In this document: piece by piece, positions 27,584 through 36,597 of the stretch
Position numbering within the stretch: the stretch's first letter is position 1
Layout: each line of letters opens with the position of its first letter
Source of the DNA: Streptomyces sp. 7-21
GTDB taxonomy: Bacteria > Actinomycetota > Actinomycetes > Streptomycetales > Streptomycetaceae
NCBI RefSeq assembly: GCF_016741785.1
Contig: NZ_JAERRL010000005.1
Span: 1 to 64,000 of the forward strand
Direction: 5' to 3'
DNA: 64,000 bases
Notes under the pieces: model-generated
The model's input: the letters and a program-made list of their open reading frames with translations, nothing else
Told to the model about the DNA's origin: nothing
Database searches by the model: none
Made by a program: the position numbers and the translations under genes

Positions 27584-28252
27584 GTGACGACGCGGCTGGT
27601 CGAGGCCACCGAGAGTGACGCGACCGCGCCGGTCTCCCTGTACGTCAACGCGGCGCTGCCGGACGCCTACGACCTGGGGGCCAAGCTCAAGTACGTCGTG
27701 GCCCGTTCGCAGTCGGTCGCTCCGGTGCTGCAACAGCGCGCCGAAGAGGGCGACTCCCACTTCCATCCGGCCCTGCGCATCACCGGACGCCTGAAGGGCC
27801 CGCTGGACCAGCGGGAAATCGAGCGCGCCCGCGGCATGGCCCGGGTCCGCGGCGTGTCGCTGGACAACGAGCAGACGCCGGGCGAGGCGGTCGCGCTGAT
27901 CGTGCACCTGGCGCATAACCCGACGATGGTCGACGAGGCACTCGACGCGGCTCAGCGCGGCTGCGTCGATGCCACCGGCACGTCCGCGGTCTGCCGCGCG
28001 GCTCTCGTCATCGACGGCGGCCAGGCCAACCTCCCCGAGACGGAAGAGGACTTCGAGCTGATCGTCCGGCACGTGTACTCGGCCTGGACGCAGTGGCTGA
28101 GCGCCAACCCGGAGTTCGCCGCGCTGCGCAAGCGGCTGTTCATCGCCGCGCCCGTGTCCATCGGGGTCGCCCTCGGCTGGCTGATGGGGCACACCGTCAC
28201 CGCCGTTCCCCACCCCTACCTGTACGACCGCCCCGGCGAAGGGACACCGTGA
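27584..28252 (+). CDS. SAVED-domain protein next to type III cas genes, possibly 5'-truncated
   Basis: The frame encodes 222 residues from GTG at 27584. The C-terminal half looks like a SAVED domain, the sensor of cyclic oligonucleotides in CBASS and some type III CRISPR systems: AALVIDGGQANLP, then FELIVRHVYSAWTQWLS, and RLFIAAPVSIGVALGWLMGH, the usual h-F-h-A-x-P-h-x-h-A-h-x-L-G pattern. No effector domain (nuclease, protease, TM, TIR) is evident. The frame is open upstream through the last CRISPR repeat (LDIAWELV before the GTG reads like protein), and GGGAG is only 3 nt from the GTG, so the true N-terminus may have been lost at the array border. Its stop is 1 nt before the cas10-like start. 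Confidence 0.65.
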   Translation: MTTRLVEATESDATAPVSLYVNAALPDAYDLGAKLKYVVARSQSVAPVLQQRAEEGDSHFHPALRITGRLKGPLDQREIERARGMARVRGVSLDNEQTPGEAVALIVHLAHNPTMVDEALDAAQRGCVDATGTSAVCRAALVIDGGQANLPETEEDFELIVRHVYSAWTQWLSANPEFAALRKRLFIAAPVSIGVALGWLMGHTVTAVPHPYLYDRPGEGTP

Positions 28253-28253
28253 C

Positions 28254-29888
28254 ATGCGGGCGCATCTGGTCCAGCTCAGTACCGCCGGCAAGCAGCGGTT
28301 CATCTTCTCCTCGATCAAACGCAAGGAGGTCGTCGGCGCCTCCGACGTCATCGCCCGCGTGGACAGGCAGTGGGTGCACGATGCGCTGGCGGAGGTGTTC
28401 CCCGGCTTCTCCCGCGACTGGCGGATCGAGGACCGCGACGCCGAACTGCTCGTCGCCGGTGCGGGCGGCGCCACCGTCGTCGTGCGCGACGCGGACCGGG
28501 GGCGCGCTCTGGTCACGGAAGTCACGCGCCGCGCGCTCGCGGAGGCTCCCGGCCTCCAGGTATGCGGCGTGGTCGTGCCGCTGCGGTGGAGCGGCGCCGG
28601 GGACCTGGCCGAGGCGATGAGCCGGGCCGGCGAGGAGGAGACGGCCGTCCGGTCGGTGCTGCCCGCGCCCGACAGCCGCTTCGCCCGCCTGCCGCTCGCC
28701 GAGCAGTGCGCCACGAGCGGCATGCCCGCGGCCGTGCTGCACCGCTCCACCTTCCAGTCCCGCCTCCGGCCGCGCTCCGCGACGACCATGGCGAAGCGGA
28801 AGGCCTATCCCGGGGCGCTCACCCGGCTCACCGACGTCCTGGCGACCGGCGACGCCGAGGTACGCAGCGAAACGGTCGAGCGCATCGTGGACTTCCTGGG
28901 GCTGTCGGCGGAGTGGGTCGCCGTCGTCCACGCCGACGGCAACGCTTTGGGCGCCGTGTTCCGGGACTTCAGGAAGCTGGTCGGGGACGCGGACGCCCGC
29001 ACCTATGCCGACAGGCTGCGGGAGCTGTCGCAGGGCGTCGACGCCTGCGCCCACGCGGCGTTCCGCGAGGCCGTCGCCCACGCTGGGGAGGTCGCCGCAC
29101 GAGCCGGGACGCCGGTGTTCGAAGGGCTCCCCGCGGTGCTGCCGCTCGTCCTCGGCGGCGACGACGTGACCCTCATCTGCGACAGCGCCATCGCCCTGCC
29201 GCTCACCCGGGTCTACCTGGAGCGCTTCACCGCTCACACGCAGCGGCGGCTGGGCCCGCTCCTGGCGGGGAGCGGCCGCACCGCGCTGGGCGCCGCCGCC
29301 GGGGTGGCGGTCGTGAAGCGGAACTATCCGTTCCACTTCGCTTACGGCCTGGCGGAGGAACTCGTCACCAAGGAAGCCAAACAGGTCAAGGACCGGCTCG
29401 GCCCCGACGGCAGCGCCCTGGCGTTCCACGTGCTGTACGACAGCGAGGCAGCCGACCTGGACCGGCTGCGCGCCGCCGCCACCGCCCCCGACGGCACCCG
29501 GCTCGTCGCCCAGCCCTACGTGGTGGGGCCGCCCGTGCCGCCCGACGCGCCAGGCGGCGACTGGGCGCAAGGACGCCACTGGGAAGACCTGAGGCGGCGC
29601 GTCACCACGCTCCGGCGGCGGGACGAGGCCACCGGCGAGCAGATGCTGCCGGTCGGCGCCGTCCATGACCTGCGGCAGGGACAGTTCCTGGGCCGGGAGG
29701 CCGCTGCCGCACGGCTGAGCCTGCTGCGGCGGCGTTTCGCAGCACTGCCCCGGCTCGCCGACGACCTCGGCCACCTCGCCGGCTTCTGGGACCCCGGGGA
29801 CGGGCCGGTGAGCGGACTGGTGGACGCGTGGAACGCCGCGGCACTGCTGGCGGGGGAGCTGCCGGCGGGGGAGGGGAACGAGGCGTGA
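28254..29888 (+). CDS. cas10: compact Cas10-like protein with GGDD palm, no HD domain
   Basis: A 544-residue protein with the cyclase core of Cas10: VAVVHADGNALGAVFRDFRK is the first metal-binding motif of the palm, and PLVLGGDDVTLICD is the intact GGDD motif that makes cyclic oligoadenylates. No N-terminal HD nuclease is present, and it is shorter than typical Cas10 or Csm1 (700-1000). A helical C-terminal part (ARLSLLRRRFAALPRLADDL) could be the D4-like helical domain. ATG at 28254 directly follows the SAVED gene, and the stop overlaps the first RAMP gene (GTGA). It is predicted to be the large subunit of a type III effector, signalling to the SAVED protein. Confidence 0.82.
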   Translation: MRAHLVQLSTAGKQRFIFSSIKRKEVVGASDVIARVDRQWVHDALAEVFPGFSRDWRIEDRDAELLVAGAGGATVVVRDADRGRALVTEVTRRALAEAPGLQVCGVVVPLRWSGAGDLAEAMSRAGEEETAVRSVLPAPDSRFARLPLAEQCATSGMPAAVLHRSTFQSRLRPRSATTMAKRKAYPGALTRLTDVLATGDAEVRSETVERIVDFLGLSAEWVAVVHADGNALGAVFRDFRKLVGDADARTYADRLRELSQGVDACAHAAFREAVAHAGEVAARAGTPVFEGLPAVLPLVLGGDDVTLICDSAIALPLTRVYLERFTAHTQRRLGPLLAGSGRTALGAAAGVAVVKRNYPFHFAYGLAEELVTKEAKQVKDRLGPDGSALAFHVLYDSEAADLDRLRAAATAPDGTRLVAQPYVVGPPVPPDAPGGDWAQGRHWEDLRRRVTTLRRRDEATGEQMLPVGAVHDLRQGQFLGREAAAARLSLLRRRFAALPRLADDLGHLAGFWDPGDGPVSGLVDAWNAAALLAGELPAGEGNEA

Positions 29889-31997
29889 CAGACGTGATCG
29901 GGCTGCGGCTGCGCATGCTGAGCGACTGGCACATCGGGACCGGCGGCGGCGTCCATGGCCACCTCGACCGGCGTGTCCAGCGCGACCAGGACGGCCTGCC
30001 GTACGTGCCGGCCAAGACCCTGGCCGGGGTGTGGCGCGATGCCTGCGAAGTCGCCGCTCACGCCCTGGACTCGGGCCCGGCCGGGGTGTGGCACGACTGG
30101 GTGGACGACCTGTTCGGCACCCAGCACCACACGACGGGCCCCGGCCGGGGCACCAGCCGCCCGGCCCGCCTGGCCGTCGGCGGGGCCCTGCGGATGCCCG
30201 GCCGCATGGGCGAGGCGCTGCGCGGCCGCCCCCAGCTGCGGCAGGCCGCGGCGTTCCTGAAGGTCGGCGTCGCCATCGACCCCGCCACGGGCACGGCCGC
30301 CGACGAGGAGCTGCGCGTGGAGGAGATGGCCCGCGCCGGGGTGTGCCTGACCGGCTCCGCCGAGCTGGGGACATCGCCGCCGCTCGGCGCGGAGCAGCGG
30401 CGGGCCGCGGCCGCGCTGCTGTGGGCAGGCGCCCGTCTCGTGGAACGCATCGGCGCCAACCGCCGGCGCGGTGCGGGCCGGTGCCGGCTGGAGCTGGACG
30501 GCGCCCTGTTTCCCGCAGACCTGGACATCCTGGCCTCGGCGTCGCCGCCCGCGCCGCCGCCGCACCGCTACGGCGACGTGGCGGCCGACCCCGTCCCGGC
30601 GTCCGGTCCGGGCTGGGAGCGGGCCACGCTGCTGCTGCGCACCCGCACGCCCGTCCTGGTGCCCGCCCAGACCCAGGGCAACCTGGTCAGCGGCCGGGAC
30701 CACCTCCCCGGCGGCGCCCTGTTCCCCGCCGTCCTGCGCTGCCTCGGCGGCCGGGCCGCGGCGCTGGCCCGCCGGGGCGACCTGGTGGTGACGGCGGCGG
30801 CCCCGGGCCCGCCGGTGCCGCGCGTCTACCTGGCGAAGAAGGGCGACCCGTCCGTGCTCCTGGCCAACGCGCTCGCCGACGAGCCGGACGGCTCCGGGAA
30901 GCCCGCCGGCCGCGGCTTCCTCGACGCCGGCGCCAAGGGGGACGGCGACGGTGACGCGCCCCCGCGCGTGGTGCTGCCGGAGACGGTGGTGCGGATGCAC
31001 AACACCATCCGTGACGACGTGCAGCGCCCCACGCAGGACATCGGCGGCGTCTACATCTACGAGGCGCTCGCCCCCGGGCAGGAGTTCCGCGCCGAGGTCC
31101 GGGTCCGCGCGGGTGTGCTCACGTCCGGCTGGGCCGGGAAGCTCGCGGGGACATGGCGGGTGGGGGCGCGCGCTGGAGCGTGCCCTGGCCGCGGCCGGCG
31201 CGCGAGGCGTGCGGCTTGCGCCGCTCCGCGACGGGCGGACCTCGCTCGCCCTGAGCCGGGTCGACAGCTGGCACCGCACATGGCAGCTGCCCCGGCCCAC
31301 CCTGCTGGGCGTGGCGGGCGGCAGCTGCCTGCTGTTCCGCGTCACCCAGGGCTCCGTGCCGCCCCGGGCGCTGGCCGAAGTGGAGTGCGGAGGCATCGGC
31401 GAGCGCACGGCCGAGGGCTTCGGTCAGGTGCTCCTCAACGACCCGCGGCTGCGCCGCCGCCTGGCCACCTCCGCCGTACCCCGCCAGGAGCCGCCCGGCC
31501 AGGCCCCGGCGGCGGAACAGGCGGCCGGGGAGACGGCGCCGCTCGCCCCCGGCGAGACCGGCTACGAGGAGGCCCGCGTCATCGAGCGGGCGGCCTGGCG
31601 CGAGGCCATGCGCCGCGCCGCCGAGGAACTCGCCGCTGACCGCCGGCGCCGGGAGCGGATCGTGCCGACGCAGCCGACGCTGACGCAGCTCAACGCCGTC
31701 CGGCGGCTGTTCCCCGCGCTGGACGACGAGGCCGTGACGACATGGCTCGACAGCCTGGCATGGCCCGAGGAGGCCATTGCACGCCTGCGGCGGCTGCTGA
31801 CCGAGCGGCACACCGTCTGGGACCACCTGAAGCTGCCCGAGGCGGAGCTGACGGCGACGCGTGACGGCCGGGAGACGCTCCGCGCCGAACTCGCCACCGA
31901 GGCGATCCGCGTGCTGCTGGAGACCTGCCTGCGGGAGCACGCCCGCGAGTCGGGGGACGGCGACGGGCTGGCCAACGGGAAGGAGAAGCGCGGATGA
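29885..31997 (+). pseudogene. Csx10-like double-RAMP protein with helical C-terminus, one frameshift
   Basis: Two frames form one protein of about 703 residues. Frame 1 (GTG at 29885) starts RLRMLSDWHIGTGGGVHG and has a Gly-rich RAMP loop IGANRRRGAGRCRLELDG, then a second ferredoxin-like domain (LLLRTRTPVLVPAQTQGNL). Frame 2 resumes at about 31165 with RALERALAAAGARGVRLAPL and a second Gly-rich loop GERTAEGFGQVLL. One surplus G in the GTGGGGGCGCG run at 31159-31168 explains the shift, and 2112 nt would then be in frame. After residue 560 come about 145 mainly helical residues (IERAAWREAMRRAAEELAAD onward), perhaps a fused small-subunit-like part. Fits Csx10/Cas7-type proteins of type III-D-like loci. 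The stop overlaps the next ATG. Confidence 0.7.
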
Positions 31998-33593
31998 CCG
32001 CACGCACCGGCCGCCCGATGACCTCACGCCTCCGCGTCAGAGGCTGGCTGCGCACCGAAAGCCCGCTGCACGTCGGCGGCCTGGGCATGGGCCGGACGGA
32101 CACGCTGCCGCTGGCCGTGGACGGCCTGGGCAGGCTGTACGTGCCGGGCACGTCCCTGGCCGGCGTGCTGCGGTCCTGGATGAACGGCGCGCCGCCCGAC
32201 CGCTGCGAGCCGTCGCTGTGGGGCTACACCGAGCCCGGCAGCGAGAAGGGCCAGGCCAGCCGGGTAGTCGTCCATGACGGCCTGATTACCCGCGGCCTGG
32301 GCCTGGACTCCCACGGCCAGCCCGCCGATCCCCTGCCGCACCACGCCCTGGAGCTGCGCACCTCCGTGGGCATCGACCGCGTGACCGGCACCGCCGCCCC
32401 GGAGATCCTCTACTCCCGCTCGGTCGTGCCCGCCGGGTACCACATCCGGCTCGAACTCGACGTCGAGAGCGACGAGCAGGAGGAGGACCGCGACCGGGCC
32501 GTCGTGGGACAGCTGCTGGCGGCGCTCATGGACGGCGAGATCCGGCTGGGCGCCGCCACCGGGCGCGGGCTGGGACGGGTCCGGCTGCTGGACAGCCCGC
32601 TGGCCCTCACGGCCGACCGCTTCGACACTCCCGAAGGACTGCTCGCCGCGCTGCGCGACGACCCGGCACGTGCCGTCCGGCTCGACACGCTGAAGGGCGC
32701 CGCGGCGGACCTGCCGCTCCGCCGCGAACTGGTGCGGGTCCGTGTCGCCTGGCGGCCCCTCAGCCCGGTGATGTCCGCCGCCAGGGAGGAAGGCCGGGCC
32801 CTGCTCACCATGCCGCTGGTGACCCGGGCCGGCGGCGAGCACGTGCGGCTCGTGCTGCCGGGAAGCGCGATCAAAGGCGTCCTGCGTGCCCGGGCCGAGT
32901 TCATCGAACGCACGGTGCGCGGTAAGACGGCGGTTCCCGCGTCGCCCGGGAGCCCGGCCCACGAACACAGCGCCGTGTTCCGCGACCATCTCGACCAACT
33001 CGACGTGACGACGAGCCTGTTCGGGGCGGCCAGAAAGCAGAGTGCGAAGCAGCGGAAGCCGGCCAAGGCGGGCGCGCTGCGGGCCGAGGAGTGCCTGTCC
33101 GACGTCACCATCCCGCCAACCTGTGGCGCGCCGCCGCCGGACTCGACAACCGCACGGCTCCGGCCAGCAAGGACGACCGCCCCACCGACCTCCCCTCCGA
33201 GGTGCGCGACCGGCTCGCCGAACTCGGGCTCGAACCCGCCGACCATGTCGCCATCGACCGCTGGACCGGCGGCGCGGCCGACGGACTGCTGTTCCGGGTG
33301 CTCGAACCCCACGGCGTCACCTGGGAACCGCTGCGCCTCACCGTGGACCTGACCCGCCTCGGCGACGACCGGAACAGGGCGCTGGCCCTGCTTCTGCTCG
33401 TGCTGCGCGACGTCGCCGCCGGGCGGGTCCAGCTCGGGGCCTACGCCAACCGGGGATTCGGCGACATCGAGGTCGAGGACGTCACGCTCGAAGGCGGCCC
33501 CTGGCCGCACCCGACCTCGCTGTCCGACGCCCTCGCCACGCCGGACCTCGCGGACGCCTGGCAGCACTACGTGAGTGGAGAGCCCGCCGATGA
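31994..33593 (+). pseudogene. tandem Cas7-type RAMP protein (Csm3-like x2), frameshifted
   Basis: ATG at 31994 overlaps the previous stop. Domain 1 opens RLRVRGWLRTESPLHVGGLG and ends in the Gly-rich loop LGAATGRGLGRVRLLD. Domain 2 begins RVAWRPLSPVMSAAREEGR with LPGSAIKGVLRARAEF. At about 33114 the frame is lost (DVTIP should continue ANLWRAAAG one base away; one G missing in CCCGCC). The new frame carries the last loop QLGAYANRGFGDIEVEDV but runs past the next start. A second missing base near 33572 would restore a stop at 33591-33593 overlapping the next ATG, like all other junctions here. Two fused Cas7 domains would form part of the crRNA-binding backbone. Both lesions lie in or near short runs. 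Confidence 0.68.
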
Positions 33594-34174
33594 CGACCCT
33601 GCACGCGGCGGCCCACCCCGGGCTGCCGCTCGCCGAGGCGCTCGCCACCTGCGTGCGGGCCAGCAAGCTCGCCGAAGCCACGGCACTGCTCACCGCGCCC
33701 TCCCGCTACGACATCGCGCTCGTCGGCGCCGACGGCGGCTGCCGCACCCCCCAGGGCCCGGCCCAACTGTCCGAGGTCTACGAGGCGCGTGTCTTCACCG
33801 CCGACGCCGAACTCCGCTGGCGCGAGGAGCCCGGCGGGCCGGGGCGAGCGGTGCTTCTCACCGAAGAACCCGCCCTGCTGCCCCCGGAGTTCCCTGAGAC
33901 CGACGGGCTCGCACTAGAGGCGGTCGGCACGCTGACCACCCACCAGCTGCTGTGGGGGCAGGCGACCGAGGGAGCAGGGAAGTGGACGACGCTGACCGGC
34001 GCCAGCGTCACCTTGCGCGTCCCGGTCCAGACGACCGCGCGTGCCCGGCTCGCCGCCCGCCAGTACATCGCCGTCGAGCCGGAGCACGGCAACGCCTACG
34101 TCGCGGAGGAACGGCTGCTGCGCATCGAGCCCTACTACCCCCTGTCGGAGCTGCGGGACGGAGACGGCCAGTGA
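33590..34174 (+). CDS. TIGR03984/Csx19-like CRISPR-associated protein
   Basis: A 194-residue protein with no RAMP Gly-rich loop. Its size, position between RAMP genes and features such as SKLAEATALLTAPSRYDIAL, LSEVYEARVFTADAELRW and QTTARARLAARQYIAVEPEH match the small TIGR03984 family seen in actinobacterial type III loci, which I believe corresponds to Csx19 of subtype III-D. The start ATG at 33590 has GGAG 8 nt upstream, and the stop overlaps the next GTG. Its role in the complex is not established; the family match is from memory of pattern and context. Confidence 0.6.
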   Translation: MTTLHAAAHPGLPLAEALATCVRASKLAEATALLTAPSRYDIALVGADGGCRTPQGPAQLSEVYEARVFTADAELRWREEPGGPGRAVLLTEEPALLPPEFPETDGLALEAVGTLTTHQLLWGQATEGAGKWTTLTGASVTLRVPVQTTARARLAARQYIAVEPEHGNAYVAEERLLRIEPYYPLSELRDGDGQ

Positions 34175-36330
34175 CGGACGAGTTCCTCAACCCCTACGGA
34201 TTCATCCCGGCCTTGCCACGCACGGACCTCCCCGAACCGCTGCGCGACGGGCGTCCCCCGGGCCACGACCGGCTCGCCACCGATGACGGGCAGCCAAGGT
34301 GGGCCGGTCAGATCGGCGTCACCATGACCGTTGTGACCCCGGTGGTCGTGCTCGACACCACCCGCGCGACGCGTCCGGAGCAAGGCGACCCCGAGCACCG
34401 CGTCTACCCCGTGCTGACGCGGAACGGCCGACCGCATCTGCCGCCGACCAGCATCAAGGGCATGCTGCGTGCGGCCTACGAGGCGATCACCAACTCCCGC
34501 ATGGGCGTCTTCCGCGGCCACGACGAACCCCTCGGCTACCGGCGCCCCACCTCCGACGGGCTAAAGGTCGAACCGGTCGTCGTCACCGGGGACAGGCGGG
34601 TCCGCGTGCTGAAGCAGGCCAAGCTGGCCCGGTACCCAGAGTCGCCAGAAAAGGACTCCATCCTTTTCAAGGGCACCATGCCCAAGCACCGGCAAGGGGT
34701 GGCAGCACTTATTAAGGGCGACCGAGTTGAGCGTCTTTCCCTGTGGCAAGACAAGGACCGCCTTGCCAAGGAAGCGCAGGAAGGGCAGAAACCCGTCACG
34801 GGCTTCGCCTACATCACGGGGCGGAACATCCCGGGAAAAAAAGACGAGCGGCTGTTCTATCGTCCACCGGACGCCGATCCGGAAGAGATTCCTCTCGACC
34901 AGGAGGAGTGGGACGCCCTCGTATCCGGGTGGGAGGCGCTGATTCGCAACTACCGTGGTGCGCACAGCGACGACGAGATCCGACGGCGCGTGAAAGACGG
35001 CGGCGCCATCGCCGAGCCCTGGGAATGGCTGGGGCACGAGCCGGGGCAGCCGGCCTGGAGCCCGCACCTCTACGAGCACCTGACGGACTCACCGGATGTG
35101 TCCTACCCGTACCAGTCACCGCTGTTGTGCTGGGCACGGTTCAAGAAGGTCAACGGCCAGCGGAAGATCGCCGCCCTGTACCCCGTCATGATCTCCCGCG
35201 ACCTGCACCCTGCGGCGCCCGCGGAGCTGCTGCACCCGTCGCTTCACCCGGCCGACTCGTTCGACAAGCTGTCGCCCGCCGACCGGGTCTTCGGGTGGGT
35301 GGCCCCGGAGGGCTCAGGCCGCAGGCCCGCCGCTTACCGGGGGCGGCTGCGCATCGGGCCGGTCGTGTGTGACCAGGACGCCGAGCAGGCCGTGCGCACG
35401 TTCGACGGCGATGGTCTGCCGCTGGCCATCCTGGGACAGCCGCGCCCGGAACAGGTCGGCTTCTACGCCGAAGTGCGGCGGAAACGACACAAGGACGAGG
35501 TCGGCCCGCTGTACCAGGAGGGTGTTTCCCTGCGCGGACGCAAGGCGTACGTTCACCACGCGGGTCTGCCGGAGGACTACTGGGACGAGCCGCAAGGTGC
35601 CGCCGACCCCACCCAGACTCCGGTTGAGGGCCGGTTCCGGGAGTTCCGTCGCCCCCGTACCCCTGCCACGGCCGAGACACCGGGGCAGGAGCAGCGCGAC
35701 AGCCAGAACCGGTCCATCAAGGGATGGATCAAGCCGGGCACCGTCTTCCGGTTCACCATCGACGTCCGCAATCTCGACCAGATCGAACTCGGCGCTCTCG
35801 TCTGGCTGCTTCGGCTGCCTCAGGGGCACTTCCACCGACTTGGACTGGGAAAGCCTCTCGGCTTCGGCAGCGTCCGGCTGGACATCGACCTGGAACGGAC
35901 CGAACTCGCCTCCGGAGACCAGTGGCGCGATTACTACCGCTCCCTGACAGCCCCGCTGGCCAGCGCGGAAGAGTCGCGCCTGCTTGATGAGGCGAGGGCG
36001 GCCTACGAAGCGTTGCTTGAGCGGACTCCGCCTCTCCGCGCGGTGAAGAAAGCGTTTCTGGCCGCCGCGAAGGGCGACAGCGAACTGCCCGTCCACTATC
36101 CGCGCACGCGCCCGGCCGACCTCCCGGAGGGGACGCCGGTGCCGCCGAACCCGGAGGGCAACAGCTACGCCTGGTTCACCGAGAACGCCAGGGCCGAGCG
36201 TCTTCCTCTCCCCCGTCTGGGAACGAGCGACGCGCCGCTGAGAATTCTCCCTGAGAAGGACGAGAAGAAGGAGCAGAAGGACAAGAGCCGGAAGGGGCGG
36301 AAACCCCGACCCAGAAAACGGAACGGGTGA
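34171..36330 (+). CDS. TIGR03986-family large RAMP protein
   Basis: A 719-residue RAMP-superfamily protein. The N-terminal ferredoxin-like part includes QIGVTMTVVTPVVVLDTTRA and LPPTSIKGMLRAAYEAITNS, the latter being the usual IPGSSIKG-type motif. Long insertions fill residues 130-520. The C-terminal part carries IELGALVWLLRLPQGHFH and a Gly-rich loop RLGLGKPLGFGSVRLDIDL. The tail is very basic (DKSRKGRKPRPRKRNG). This agrees with the TIGR03986 CRISPR-associated RAMP family. GTG at 34171 overlaps the preceding stop. It is the last gene of the operon. AT-rich codons (for example AAGGACTCC, GGGAAAAAAAGAC) appear in the insertions around 34.6-34.9 kb, unlike the flanks. Confidence 0.78.
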   Translation: MTDEFLNPYGFIPALPRTDLPEPLRDGRPPGHDRLATDDGQPRWAGQIGVTMTVVTPVVVLDTTRATRPEQGDPEHRVYPVLTRNGRPHLPPTSIKGMLRAAYEAITNSRMGVFRGHDEPLGYRRPTSDGLKVEPVVVTGDRRVRVLKQAKLARYPESPEKDSILFKGTMPKHRQGVAALIKGDRVERLSLWQDKDRLAKEAQEGQKPVTGFAYITGRNIPGKKDERLFYRPPDADPEEIPLDQEEWDALVSGWEALIRNYRGAHSDDEIRRRVKDGGAIAEPWEWLGHEPGQPAWSPHLYEHLTDSPDVSYPYQSPLLCWARFKKVNGQRKIAALYPVMISRDLHPAAPAELLHPSLHPADSFDKLSPADRVFGWVAPEGSGRRPAAYRGRLRIGPVVCDQDAEQAVRTFDGDGLPLAILGQPRPEQVGFYAEVRRKRHKDEVGPLYQEGVSLRGRKAYVHHAGLPEDYWDEPQGAADPTQTPVEGRFREFRRPRTPATAETPGQEQRDSQNRSIKGWIKPGTVFRFTIDVRNLDQIELGALVWLLRLPQGHFHRLGLGKPLGFGSVRLDIDLERTELASGDQWRDYYRSLTAPLASAEESRLLDEARAAYEALLERTPPLRAVKKAFLAAAKGDSELPVHYPRTRPADLPEGTPVPPNPEGNSYAWFTENARAERLPLPRLGTSDAPLRILPEKDEKKEQKDKSRKGRKPRPRKRNG

Positions 36331-36378
36331 GCACTCGCCCTCCTGACCGAGGACATGCAGGCCAGGAGGGCGCTGCCG

Positions 36379-36597
36379 TTAGCGACTCAGCTCACCGCGC
36401 GTCAGGGCGGTGAGGAAGCCGGACCAGGCGGGGGCGGAGAACACGAAGGCCGGGCCCGTGGCCATCTTGGAGTCCCGGACCGCCATGGAGGCGCCGTCCA
36501 GGCGGGCTCCCTGGACGCATGCGCCTCCCTGGTCATTGCTGTAGCTGGAGGTGAACCACTCGGCGTTGGCGAGGACGCTGGGCTGTGTCTTGTTCAC
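36379..36597 (-). CDS. DUF397 protein
   Basis: A 72-residue protein with the DUF397 core WFTSSYSNDQGGACVQGARL, VRDSKMATGPAFVFSAPAW and FLTAL. Streptomyces chromosomes carry many DUF397 genes paired with XRE/DUF5753 regulators. Here its start overlaps the stop of the regulator at 36594, so they are coupled. The pair belongs to the Scr1-type modules thought to act like toxin-antitoxin or developmental switches; the biochemical role is not settled. It converges on the type III cas operon. Confidence 0.92.
   Translation of the reverse strand: MNKTQPSVLANAEWFTSSYSNDQGGACVQGARLDGASMAVRDSKMATGPAFVFSAPAWSGFLTALTRGELSR

Noticed and set aside
33594-33897. Extension of the tandem RAMP frame into the next gene
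   Set aside because: The extra residues are Arg/His/Pro-rich shadow sequence antagonistic to the well-supported TIGR03984-like frame; a missing base near 33572 explains the lost stop better.
26560-36330. A complete type I-E CRISPR-Cas system
   Set aside because: The repeat is I-E-like, but none of cas3, cse1, cse2, cas7e, cas5e, cas6e, cas1 or cas2 is recognisable; the genes present are type III.
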